Source: Bacteroidales bacterium (GTDB taxonomy: Bacteria; Bacteroidota; Bacteroidia; Bacteroidales; UBA932). From it: 9,132 nucleotides of DNA. The stretch covers positions 1 through 9,132 of the forward strand of contig JAFYZE010000115.1 of assembly GCA_017548805.1 (NCBI GenBank), written 5' to 3'. The position numbers were made by a program, and so were the translations under genes. Positions 1 through 6,045 of the stretch are shown here, piece after piece; positions within the stretch are counted from its first letter, which is position 1; every line of letters starts with the position of its first letter. Below the pieces are notes generated by a model. That model searched no databases. It saw only the letters and a list, made by a program, of their open reading frames with translations, and was not told the origin of the DNA.

Positions 1-672
1 GACATGACTTTCCAGATCAGCATGAAGTTCAACGCCTTCCAGGACATGGGAGGAAAAGACTGGGACCTGTTCTTCGCTTATTCCCAACTGTCGGTCTGGG
101 AGATCTACAAGCCGTCCAATCCTTTCAAGAGCCACATTTTCACCCCCGGAGTATATGTCTATCACCCGTTCCGGAAAGGGAGCGACGGTACGGTGACCGA
201 CGACATCCTCTTCGGTTTCGAGCACCGGTCCAATGGCTATGACGGCAGCCTCTCGCGCAGCATCGGTTACATCTTCGCCACTTATACGCATACTTTCGGC
301 AGCCACTTCACGGCCCAGCTGACCGGACGTTTCGGCCAAGGCTCCATCTTCAACGACTTTTCCCTTGAAATGCTGGACAAATATCAGGGCTATCTCAACC
401 TTGGCCTCTGCTACCACACGAAAGGCCGCTGGCTGATGGCTTCCGCATCGGTGACGCCTTTGTTCAAAGGAGATATACCGGCAAATGTGAGCGCGGAGAT
501 CGCCTTGCGGCCCACACGCTCACAAGACTGGTTCTATCTTGTCGCCCGCTACCACTACGGCTACGACGAGAATCAGTTGGATTGCGCCGTCCCGGATGTC
601 TTCCTCAGGCACATGGTCCGTTTCGGTATCGCCATCCAGCCCTCACGCCTATCCCACAAACTCTTTTTCTAA
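1..672 (+). CDS. pldA: Outer-membrane phospholipase A (PldA/OMPLA family), C-terminal part
   Basis: The reading frame is open from base 1 and ends at the TAA at 670-672, so the N-terminus lies outside the window; the ATG at 4 is probably internal. OMPLA is a 12-stranded outer-membrane barrel that hydrolyses phospholipids in the outer leaflet, with Ca2+ and dimerisation. The family landmarks run in order: a barrel strand followed by YSQLSVWEIY and a SNPF segment (E. coli has YTQKSWWQ and SSPF), then the active-site segment HRSNG (His codon 223-225, Ser codon 229-231), then SRS, and a late GYDENQLD resembling E. coli GYGESLIDYN. The protein ends in Phe-Phe, as is usual for barrel proteins. The position matching catalytic Asn156 of E. 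coli is Gly (codon 265-267). The gene converges on tonB with a 4-bp gap. The family call is strong; activity is uncertain because of the Asn change. Confidence 0.85.
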   Translation, partial: DMTFQISMKFNAFQDMGGKDWDLFFAYSQLSVWEIYKPSNPFKSHIFTPGVYVYHPFRKGSDGTVTDDILFGFEHRSNGYDGSLSRSIGYIFATYTHTFGSHFTAQLTGRFGQGSIFNDFSLEMLDKYQGYLNLGLCYHTKGRWLMASASVTPLFKGDIPANVSAEIALRPTRSQDWFYLVARYHYGYDENQLDCAVPDVFLRHMVRFGIAIQPSRLSHKLFF

Positions 673-676
673 GAGA

Positions 677-1360
677 CTAGCGGAGCTGGAAGATGACCGG
701 AAAAGTATAGGAGACGTTGACAGCACGGTCACGCTGGCGGCCGGGCTCCCATTTCGGGGAGGCGGAGACGACCCGCATGGCCTCCTGGTCCAACAGCGGA
801 TCCACGCCGCGCATGAGCTTGACATTCCCCACTGTTCCGTCTTTCATTACGGTGAACTGCAGGATCACGCGGCCCTGTATGCCCACCTCCCTGGCGGTTT
901 CCGGATAATGGAGGTTTTGCGCTATCCAGCGGCTGAAAGTGTTGGCGTCTCCGCCTTGGAAGCTCGGTTTGTGCTCCACCTTCACGAAGGGGATGTCTTC
1001 CTCTTCTTCCGTTTCTTCCACGACTTCATACCGGTATTCATATACGGGGATGTCGATGTTGATATCATCGAAACTGATGATCTCCATCGTCTCAATGTCG
1101 TCGTCAACTATCTCAAGGTATTCGGACAGCTGCGGAAGGGACGGCACTTGGGGAGGCTCCGGGGGCATTTCCTGCGTGATCGGAATTATCTCTATCGTTT
1201 CGATGAATTGGGCGGTATCCATGAGCACCGGCGACTTCCGGACAGTGGAACTGTAGGAGAAAGCGCCTAAGACGGCGAGCAGGGACAGGATGAGTCCGAG
1301 TTCCATGAAAAGGACCCTCTTGCTTTCGAGGGAAGCCTTGGGAGATTTCTTCGTTTCCAT
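677..1360 (-). CDS. tonB: TonB-family energy transducer
   Basis: This 227-aa protein has the TonB layout. A short basic cytoplasmic tail is followed by one membrane helix at about residues 15-35 (FMELGLILSLLAVLGAFSYS). A periplasmic spacer follows, with only a short proline segment (PPEPPQVPSLP, about 66-76) and a long acidic part (about 82-122). The C-terminal domain, about 130-226, has the family pattern: a KPSFQGGD lead, YP at 152-153, GRVILQFTVMKDGTV, and a closing VNVSYTFPVIFQL strand. TonB carries proton-motive-force energy from ExbB/ExbD to outer-membrane receptors. No exbB, exbD or receptor gene is visible here, so its partners must be elsewhere, as is common for the many TonB paralogues of Bacteroidetes. 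The start ATG at 1358-1360 fits the promoter-like box at 1389-1396 with a leader of about 20 nt. The gene converges with pldA. Confidence 0.88.
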   Translation of the reverse strand: METKKSPKASLESKRVLFMELGLILSLLAVLGAFSYSSTVRKSPVLMDTAQFIETIEIIPITQEMPPEPPQVPSLPQLSEYLEIVDDDIETMEIISFDDINIDIPVYEYRYEVVEETEEEEDIPFVKVEHKPSFQGGDANTFSRWIAQNLHYPETAREVGIQGRVILQFTVMKDGTVGNVKLMRGVDPLLDQEAMRVVSASPKWEPGRQRDRAVNVSYTFPVIFQLR

Positions 1361-1388
1361 AACTTTGCGTGTTTGAGTTTGTCTGGTG

Positions 1389-1421
1389 CAAAGTTACGGA
1401 CGCGCTCAGGCGTTCTCCAAA
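1389..1421 (-). promoter_or_regulatory. Bacteroidetes-type promoter for tonB
   Basis: On the minus strand a perfect -7 box TAACTTTG (1396-1389) is preceded, after a 21-nt spacer, by TTTG (1421-1418). This matches the Bacteroidetes consensus TTTG / TAnnTTTG with the usual 19-21-nt spacing. The predicted start of transcription, about 7 nt past the box, gives a leader of roughly 20 nt before the ATG at 1360. Base match only; no direct evidence of use. Confidence 0.6.
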
Positions 1422-1511
1422 AAATCGCGGGTGTAAAAAATCTCGCGAGACAGTTGTAATTCATTGATTATCAAACATATACAAACAAGGAGAGCGCAAA
1501 AAAATCTCGCG
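1419..1511. repeat. Three A-tract/CGCG motifs in the tonB upstream region
   Basis: On the plus strand AAAAAATCGCG (1419-1429), AAAAAATCTCGCG (1435-1447) and AAAAAAATCTCGCG (1498-1511) share the same core; on the minus strand they read CGCGA(GA)TTTTTT. The middle copy includes the perfect 10-bp palindrome TCTCGCGAGA (1441-1450). The second and third copies are each followed by one arm of a pair, TGATTATCA (1465-1473) and its reverse complement TGATAATCA (1525-1533). The cluster fills most of the gap between tonB and the TPR gene and the first copy touches the proposed -33 element. It could be operator-like DNA, or terminator remnants for the TPR gene, since the minus strand places T-runs after CGCG. 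Confidence 0.5.
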
Positions 1512-1546
1512 CCTTGCAACATCTTGATAATCAGTGGTTTACAGAA

Positions 1547-3205
1547 TTACTCCAAACAACTCAAAAGCAGGTCCTTATCGGGGATTTCGGAGCCCGCGAT
1601 GCGCCCCTTGAGGCGCCAGAGGCGGTTGTTTATCACCCCTTTTTCCTTGTCCATCAGCGTAGCCATCGCCGTGCGGCTGAAACCAGACGCCGCAAGCACG
1701 AACAGGCGCACATCCTCCTCCTTGCAGTTGGGCAGTTCGGCGCGAAGTTTGGACGCAGCCCCATCCAATGTGGCGTCGACTGAGCGCTCCAGGCGTGCCT
1801 GGACTTTCTTGTCATTACGGAGTCCCTCGACGGCCTGCCGGACTTCCTTGAGGAGGTTGTTCTGCAGTTTGTCCGTGCCCTCGAAAACGTAATACTGCTC
1901 GCAGAGGCGCTCCAGGACATCATTCTTGCCGGAGGCAGTGTCGCGCAGGCGACGGGAGGTCTCCCCGAGCCGGGCTTGGAGCTCTTCGGCAATGCCGATG
2001 TAACGCTCAGTCTCGGCCTTTTCCTCCGCCAGGGCCTTCTCATGAGCTATGCGACGGGCGCGCAGATACCAGAGCGCCGTGCTGCTCACTGCTATCAGGA
2101 AGAGCAGCAGGGCAATCTGCTTCATGCGCTGGGTACGGAGCCGCTCGGAGGCAAGCTCCTCGCGGGCCTGGAGATAGTCCTCGCGCGCCAAGGTGACGGC
2201 ACTGCGGAGGGCGGAGATGTCTTCCTCGTTGCCTGAGGCCGTCACCCGCTCCAGGGCTTGAAGTGCCTGGGCTGTCCTTCCCGCGCGTGAAGCCACCTGG
2301 TATTCGCGGAAATGCAGTCTGTTGCGGTCGGAGACCGTTTCCACGCGTGCACGGGCCTGCAGCAGGCAGCGCTGGGCCTCGGCGTCCTGGCCCAGCAGCG
2401 CAGCCGCGTAGGCCAGCACTCCCCAGTCCGCGCTGCCCAGCGGATAATGCAATTCGTCCCTGACACGGACGAGCATGTCATGGGCGAGACCGGGGTCAAC
2501 AGGGTCCATCTCCAGCAGCATGGCGGAATAATTCTGGAGGCATCGGACCTGGGTGAGGGTGTCCTTCGCCTCAACGGATTGCGCAAGCACGGTATTGAAA
2601 ATGGACGAAGCTTCGTCATAGCGTTCGAAGTTGTACCAGGCCTGTCCATATTCAAGCAGCGTCCGTCGGCTCTCCTCGTCCATCGAGGCACGGGTAAAAG
2701 CCTGATAGGAGTCATACAACTGACGTGCTGAAGCGACATGCTGGCCGGATGCGTTGTAAGCGTAAGCGAGCTGGCGGTAGATCTCCCCGCGGGCGCCATC
2801 ATCCCTGAGTTCATCTGCCGCGGCGAGGGCATGCTCAAAGGAGACGACGGCGCGGTAAAGGGCGTCGTCCGCCAACTGGATCTTCCCCAGCAGATACCAG
2901 GCAGATAGCCGGTCCTCCAAGGGGCTCTTTTTCTCGAAATACTCCGCCGCTTCTGACAGTCCTTCCTCATATACCGACGGCACAAAGCCATAATTGGCGT
3001 CCTGCACCCGTGCGTTGAGCAGAGCGTATTCCGCCTTCGAGCGCCGTGACTGCAATCCAGATTCGTGAATCCGATCCAGCAGGACAAGCGCGCTGTCAGG
3101 CGCGCTTGCCAGCAAGGCATCCGCTTCGTGGAAGGCCTTCTTGTACGGGCCGGAGCAGGCGAAGACGCCTCCGGCAAACAGCAGGATCAGAAACACTTTT
3201 CTCAT
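1547..3205 (-). CDS. Membrane-anchored TPR protein with C-terminal HTH-like domain
   Basis: The protein is 552 aa from the ATG at 3203-3205. A GTG 24 bp upstream would add MILKPPGF in front of an evident signal peptide, so the ATG is preferred. It starts MRKVFLILLFAGGVFAC, a lipoprotein-like signal with Cys17. Residues about 20-350 are helical repeats rich in Ala, Tyr and Leu, of TPR type, opening with the ADALLASAPDSALVLLDRI segment common in Bacteroidales proteins of this class. A membrane helix lies at about 361-381 (MKQIALLLFLIAVSSTALWY), then a charged coiled coil at about 385-425. The end, about 493-537, resembles the LuxR-like HTH of such proteins (EEDVRLFVLAASGFSRTAMATLM, then NNRLWRLKGRI). 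Inference: periplasmic TPRs linked across the inner membrane to a cytoplasmic DNA-binding or signalling end. It lies 25 bp downstream of the hydrolase gene, probably in one transcript. The regulated target is unknown. Confidence 0.75.
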   Translation of the reverse strand: MRKVFLILLFAGGVFACSGPYKKAFHEADALLASAPDSALVLLDRIHESGLQSRRSKAEYALLNARVQDANYGFVPSVYEEGLSEAAEYFEKKSPLEDRLSAWYLLGKIQLADDALYRAVVSFEHALAAADELRDDGARGEIYRQLAYAYNASGQHVASARQLYDSYQAFTRASMDEESRRTLLEYGQAWYNFERYDEASSIFNTVLAQSVEAKDTLTQVRCLQNYSAMLLEMDPVDPGLAHDMLVRVRDELHYPLGSADWGVLAYAAALLGQDAEAQRCLLQARARVETVSDRNRLHFREYQVASRAGRTAQALQALERVTASGNEEDISALRSAVTLAREDYLQAREELASERLRTQRMKQIALLLFLIAVSSTALWYLRARRIAHEKALAEEKAETERYIGIAEELQARLGETSRRLRDTASGKNDVLERLCEQYYVFEGTDKLQNNLLKEVRQAVEGLRNDKKVQARLERSVDATLDGAASKLRAELPNCKEEDVRLFVLAASGFSRTAMATLMDKEKGVINNRLWRLKGRIAGSEIPDKDLLLSCLE

Positions 3206-3230
3206 AAACCCTGGCGGCTTTAGTATCACC

Positions 3231-4040
3231 CTATGCCTTTACGACTATCTTTTCCAAGACTTTGGGAATCCTGCAGGTCAGCCGGTCCTTGTATTTCGTC
3301 TTGATGTACTCCTCGAAAAGGGTAGGATCGGCACTGTTGTCCGCAAACATGTCCCAGTGTCCCGGGATGACCAGTTTGGGCTCGACATCGCCCGCGAGGT
3401 CCGCGGCTTCCTGATATGTCATGTTGCCGATGCAGTTGCGCCGCAGGCGTCTTGCATCACGGCCATTGATGGGGATGAGCTCGACATCAATGGCCCCGAA
3501 GGCTTTGATCGCAGGCATCATTCCTTCGTACCGGACCGTATCGCCCGCATGGTGTATCCTCACGCCGTTGCACTCGACTATATACTGAAGATGCGGGAAG
3601 AGACCCGTCTCCTTGTCCTGGTCCAGGAACTCGTGCGACGCGGCGATTGCATGAATGGTCATGTCGCCAATCTGGACTGACTCCCCTGCATTTAAGCCGA
3701 CCGCATTGCTGTCCGCTATCTTGTCGTTGGAGATTGATCTTTTGTGCGCCCGCGGGAAGACGAACTTGGCCTCAGGGTTGGTATTCGCCCATATCCTCCA
3801 TGCAGGATGGTCGATATGGTCGATGTGGTTATGCGTCCCCAGGAAAGCATCGACTCCCGTCAGCTCATCTGCCGGGATCGGCGGTGTGACCTGCCTCGTC
3901 GGTAATGGAGTGGCATAATAGTCAATGACTATCATCGTACTGGCGGACTTGACAATCAGTCCCATCTGGCCCAGCCACCACATGGCTACCGTTCCATTCT
4001 CGACCTTGGTGTCGATTATGGCCTGCATCTTCTCATTCAT
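3231..4040 (-). CDS. UlaG-like MBL-fold metal-dependent hydrolase
   Basis: This 269-aa protein has the metallo-beta-lactamase fold motifs in order: an early WLGQMGLIVKS strand (about 22-32), the metal motif HNHIDH (His70, His72, Asp74, His75), a further histidine in AASHE (His136), HHAGDT with the bridging Asp167, and GHWDMF with His228. The order and spacing resemble the UlaG branch (Lactamase_B_2), whose best-known member opens L-ascorbate-6-phosphate lactone. At 269 aa it is clearly shorter than E. coli UlaG (about 354 aa), and no ascorbate genes surround it, so the substrate is not known. There is no signal peptide, so it is cytoplasmic. All expected metal ligands are present, so it should be an active metalloenzyme. 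It heads the minus-strand pair with the TPR gene and is divergent from the NimA-like gene. Confidence 0.82.
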   Translation of the reverse strand: MNEKMQAIIDTKVENGTVAMWWLGQMGLIVKSASTMIVIDYYATPLPTRQVTPPIPADELTGVDAFLGTHNHIDHIDHPAWRIWANTNPEAKFVFPRAHKRSISNDKIADSNAVGLNAGESVQIGDMTIHAIAASHEFLDQDKETGLFPHLQYIVECNGVRIHHAGDTVRYEGMMPAIKAFGAIDVELIPINGRDARRLRRNCIGNMTYQEAADLAGDVEPKLVIPGHWDMFADNSADPTLFEEYIKTKYKDRLTCRIPKVLEKIVVKA

Positions 4041-4048
4041 AGTTTCGT

Positions 4049-4054
4049 CTCCTT
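4049..4054 (-). promoter_or_regulatory. Shine-Dalgarno-like AAGGAG before the MBL hydrolase
   Basis: The minus strand reads AAGGAGACGAAACT directly before the ATG at 4040, placing a strong AAGGAG 8 nt from the start codon. Most other starts in this window have nothing comparable. It supports the chosen start. Confidence 0.55.
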
Positions 4055-4069
4055 TTATTCAGAATGTCA

Positions 4070-4101
4070 TAAAGATAGGATTTAATCCTCTCATTACCAA
4101 A
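4070..4101 (-). promoter_or_regulatory. Promoter for MBL hydrolase and TPR gene
   Basis: On the minus strand TTTG (4101-4098) is followed after a 20-nt spacer by TATCTTTA (4077-4070), one base off the TAnnTTTG box. The predicted leader before the ATG at 4040 is about 23 nt. Spacing and position are good; the -7 box is imperfect. Confidence 0.45.
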
Positions 4102-4119
4102 TCGCAATCCTCCGTACGA

Positions 4120-4152
4120 TTGCTGTAAATCCCGGCTAAAATCGTATATTTG
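4120..4152 (+). promoter_or_regulatory. Promoter for the NimA-like gene
   Basis: A perfect TATATTTG box (4145-4152) has TTG at 4120-4122, a 22-nt spacer, slightly longer than usual. The predicted transcript starts near 4159, about 22 nt before the ATG at 4181. Together with the minus-strand promoter at 4070-4101 it makes this gap a divergent promoter region. Confidence 0.55.
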
Positions 4153-4180
4153 GTTCCATATTTCCCTCAAACTGAATTGT

Positions 4181-4666
4181 ATGAGCGAACAGATGGATTT
4201 CCGGCCGATGCGCCGGTCGAAACAGGCCCTTCCGGAGGAAGAGTGCATCAGCATTCTGGCGAATGCCTACAGGGGATTCCTTTCCGTCGTCGGCGATGGC
4301 GGGTATCCGTATTCCGTTCCTATCAACTTCGTGTTCGAGGATGGCAAACTGTATTTCCACAGCGCCAGGGAGGGTCACAAGCTTGACGCCCTCCGCGCCT
4401 GCGACAAGGCCTGCTTCACGGTGCTCGGCGAGCCCGAAAAGGAGCCCGGCGACTGGTGGTATCACGTCAAGAGCGTGATCTGCTTCGGCCGCGTCAAGTC
4501 CGTCGCCGACGAAGCGGAGCGCCATGCCCGGCTACTCTCCCTTGCGCAGAAATACTTCCCCGAGGGCTACGACATCGAGGCGGACATCACCCACAACGGC
4601 CCCAGAGCTGAAATCCTGGAGTTTACCATCGAACACCTCACCGGCAAAGCCGTCCGCGAGAAATAA
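4181..4666 (+). CDS. NimA-like pyridoxamine 5'-phosphate oxidase-family flavoprotein
   Basis: The 161-aa protein has the Nim/PNPOx split-barrel pattern. The MRRSKQALPEEECISIL start (about 10-26) is close to the MRRxxQxLPxEE of NimA. GYPYSVPINFVFEDGKLYFHSA (about 41-62) is the flavin-binding strand pair, and GHKLDALRACDKACF (about 65-79) contains His66 at the family's conserved GHK position. Members bind FMN or related cofactors; NimA proteins of Bacteroides are linked to 5-nitroimidazole resistance, but most chromosomal homologues have no proven substrate. There is no signal peptide, so it is cytoplasmic. Met5 (4193) is an alternative start, which would give MDFRPMRR. It is transcribed alone from its own promoter and converges with the CDF gene. 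The family is sure; drug resistance should not be assumed. Confidence 0.85.
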   Translation: MSEQMDFRPMRRSKQALPEEECISILANAYRGFLSVVGDGGYPYSVPINFVFEDGKLYFHSAREGHKLDALRACDKACFTVLGEPEKEPGDWWYHVKSVICFGRVKSVADEAERHARLLSLAQKYFPEGYDIEADITHNGPRAEILEFTIEHLTGKAVREK

Positions 4667-4674
4667 CCTCCCCT

Positions 4675-4810
4675 TGGGGAGCAGAGCCGCCCCTTTTGCT
4701 CCCAAATCGCACAAAAAACGCAAAACTGGAGCAGATTCGCCCTTTTCACTCCCATATCGCACAAAAACAGCGAAATGGGAGCAAAAACGGCGTTTTCGCT
4801 CCCAAATCCA
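4675..4810. repeat. 50-bp-period intergenic tandem repeat with long inverted repeats
   Basis: About 2.7 copies repeat at exactly 50 bp: a partial copy at 4675-4690, then 4691-4740, 4741-4790 and a partial 4791-4810. The two full copies match at 37 of 50 positions without gaps. The CTCCC core starts at 4699, 4749 and 4799, and the GGAGCA-type core recurs at 4680, 4730 and 4780 (common A). Inside copy two, CTCCCATATCGC (4749-4760) pairs with GCGAAATGGGAG (4770-4781) at 11 of 12 positions around a 9-nt loop. The same right arm can instead pair with the next copy: 4776-4789 with 4791-4804, 13 of 14 positions. The array fills the gap between two convergent genes. Confidence 0.8.
4749..4804. terminator. 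Possible bidirectional terminator of the convergent genes
   Basis: The two overlapping hairpins of the 50-bp repeat lie between the 3' ends of the NimA-like and CDF genes, where a shared terminator is expected. There is no clean T-run directly after either stem on the plus strand. On the minus strand GTTTTTG follows, but only after an intervening segment. The role is inferred from position and structure. Confidence 0.35.
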
Positions 4811-4854
4811 CCTTCGTCAGAGGATAATTGTTTCGGCGGCGCTGCAGCGGCGGA

Positions 4855-5955
4855 TCAGTCGCTGTAGTTGTGGTCGAGCACGATGCTGACCTGGCGGTCG
4901 GGGAGGACCTGCCTCACTTGATCCAAAAGGGCCTGTATAAAGGCCTGGTCGTCATGGATCGAGAGGTCCGGGACGACATCGACGGAGATGCGCCCGTCAT
5001 CGTAGCAATAGAAGCCGTGGACCTGCTGGACATGCTCTTGGCGGGTCAGCGTGGAGACGACGGTCCTCTGGAGCTCGGCATCCCTGTTGTCGCCAGTGGC
5101 ATTGGCATAGATGCCCACGGTCATGATTATCCCGTGGCGGGCGGCCATCATTTCGGTTATCTGCCGGGTCAGGCTGTGGATCTGGTGGGCGGTCATCGTG
5201 TCCGGCACTCCGATGTGGAGCGAGCCGATGGACAGGTTGGGGCCGTAGCCGTGCAGGATGATGTCGAAGACGCCCTGCACGCCCTCCAGGCCCGCAACCT
5301 CCGACTTGATCTCACGGATGAGTTCCGGAGAGACACGGGCGCCCAGCAGCTGGTTGATGGGCGAAGCGAGCATCTCGATACCGGCCTTGATGATGACCAA
5401 GGAGATGAGCGCGCCCAGATATCCGTCAAGGGAGACGTTCCAGATCAGCATGATCCCGGCGGAGATCAGCGTCGCCAGCGTGATGACGGCATCGAAAAGC
5501 GCATCGGAGCCGGATGCGATCAAGGCGTCGCTGTCCAACTTCTTCCCTTGGCTGCGGACATACCATCCCAGCGCCAGCTTGGCCAGAATGGCAACGATGA
5601 TGACGACCAGCGTGACGGTCGTATAATCCGGCTGCGTGGGATTGATGATCTTTTTAATGGACTCGATCAGCGAAGTGATACCTGTCGTAAGCACGATCAC
5701 CGCAATGATAATGGCCGTGAAATACTCCACGCGGCCATAGCCGAAAGGATGCTTCCGGTCGGCCGGGCGCACCGAAAGCTTGGTGCCGATGATGGTGATG
5801 ACGCTGGAAAGCGCGTCGCTGAGGTTGTTGACGGCATCCAGCACGATGGCCACGGAATGCGCCAGAAGGCCCACAAGGGCCTTGAATCCAGCCAGGAGCA
5901 CATTGGCAATGATGCCGATGACACTGGTGCGAATGATCTGTTTCGAACGGTCCAT
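4855..5955 (-). CDS. Cation diffusion facilitator (CDF) metal exporter, Mn-type site
   Basis: This inner-membrane proton/metal antiporter has six predicted helices in residues about 10-205 and a cytoplasmic end. The start is the ATG at 5953-5955 (366 aa); a TTG two codons upstream is possible. Residue numbers here count from that TTG and equal those of E. coli YiiP. The helix 2 site is NNLSD (Asn45, Asp49) and the helix 5 site DALFD (Asp153, Asp157). YiiP (zinc) has Asp-Asp-His-Asp; Asn-Asp-Asp-Asp is the pattern of the streptococcal manganese exporter MntE. HPFGYGRVEY at 71-80 is the family signature after helix 2. After the usual cytoplasmic domain (about 209-286) a second region of similar layout follows (about 292-365), so the domain looks doubled. 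Inference: Mn2+ efflux, though Fe2+ or another divalent metal is possible. It is divergent from the hydrolase-Rid gene. Confidence 0.88.
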   Translation of the reverse strand: MDRSKQIIRTSVIGIIANVLLAGFKALVGLLAHSVAIVLDAVNNLSDALSSVITIIGTKLSVRPADRKHPFGYGRVEYFTAIIIAVIVLTTGITSLIESIKKIINPTQPDYTTVTLVVIIVAILAKLALGWYVRSQGKKLDSDALIASGSDALFDAVITLATLISAGIMLIWNVSLDGYLGALISLVIIKAGIEMLASPINQLLGARVSPELIREIKSEVAGLEGVQGVFDIILHGYGPNLSIGSLHIGVPDTMTAHQIHSLTRQITEMMAARHGIIMTVGIYANATGDNRDAELQRTVVSTLTRQEHVQQVHGFYCYDDGRISVDVVPDLSIHDDQAFIQALLDQVRQVLPDRQVSIVLDHNYSD

Positions 5956-5958
5956 GGA

Positions 5959-5966
5959 CAAATATA
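5959..5966 (-). promoter_or_regulatory. TATATTTG box immediately before the CDF start
   Basis: The minus strand has a perfect TAnnTTTG box (5966-5959) ending only 3 nt before the ATG at 5955. If used, transcription would begin at or near the start codon, giving a leaderless mRNA. No TTTG is found at the usual spacing upstream, so support is partial. Confidence 0.4.
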
Positions 5967-5978
5967 CTCAAAATAACG

Positions 5979-5986
5979 TATCTTTG
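5979..5986 (+). promoter_or_regulatory. -7 box for the hydrolase-Rid / ZIP operon
   Basis: TATCTTTG on the plus strand is a perfect TAnnTTTG match and would give a leader of about 53 nt before the ATG at 6046. No TTG lies at the usual distance upstream, so this is a half-supported promoter. Confidence 0.4.
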
Positions 5987-6019
5987 TTTCCGGCCCTGAC
6001 GGCATAACACCAGGAAACC

Positions 6020-6040
6020 GCCCGTTTGGGAGCAGAACGA
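6020..6040 (+). repeat. Solitary partial copy of the 50-bp repeat, inverted
   Basis: GGGAGCAGAACG at 6028-6039 differs by one base from GGGAGCAAAACG-like cores of the array. Its reverse complement contains TGCTCCCAAA, identical to array bases 4697-4706, and is preceded by a CGTTCT resembling CGTTTTC. It lies in the leader of the hydrolase-Rid gene, on the far side of the CDF gene from the array. Confidence 0.45.
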
Positions 6041-6045
6041 CAAAG

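Noticed and set aside
539..1270. Plus-strand frame overlapping the pldA end and antisense to tonB
   Set aside because: Both overlapped genes have convincing family motifs; this product has none.
2242..3177. Minus-strand frame of 311 codons inside the TPR gene in another phase
   Set aside because: Product is Arg, Pro, Ser and Cys-rich, typical of an out-of-frame reading of a GC-rich gene.
4097..4106. CCAAATCGCA shared with the 50-bp repeat (4702-4711)
   Set aside because: Only ten bases match and neither the CTCCC core nor the second arm is present, so it is treated as chance.
4181..4666. Calling the flavoprotein a nitroimidazole resistance gene (nim)
   Set aside because: The family match is good, but many chromosomal homologues are not resistance genes and no IS element with an outward promoter lies upstream.
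4668..4681. CTCCCC-TT-GGGGAG hairpin right after the NimA-like stop as a terminator
   Set aside because: The loop would be only 2 nt and no T-run follows; the right arm belongs to the repeat array.
4675..4810. CRISPR array
   Set aside because: Only about 2.7 diverged copies directly abut each other with no spacers and no cas genes nearby.
4828..5976. Long open plus-strand frame (382 codons) opposite the CDF gene
   Set aside because: It lies fully antisense to a clear CDF gene, its product is low-complexity Asp, Gly and Arg-rich with no recognisable domain, and such frames are usual opposite GC-rich genes.
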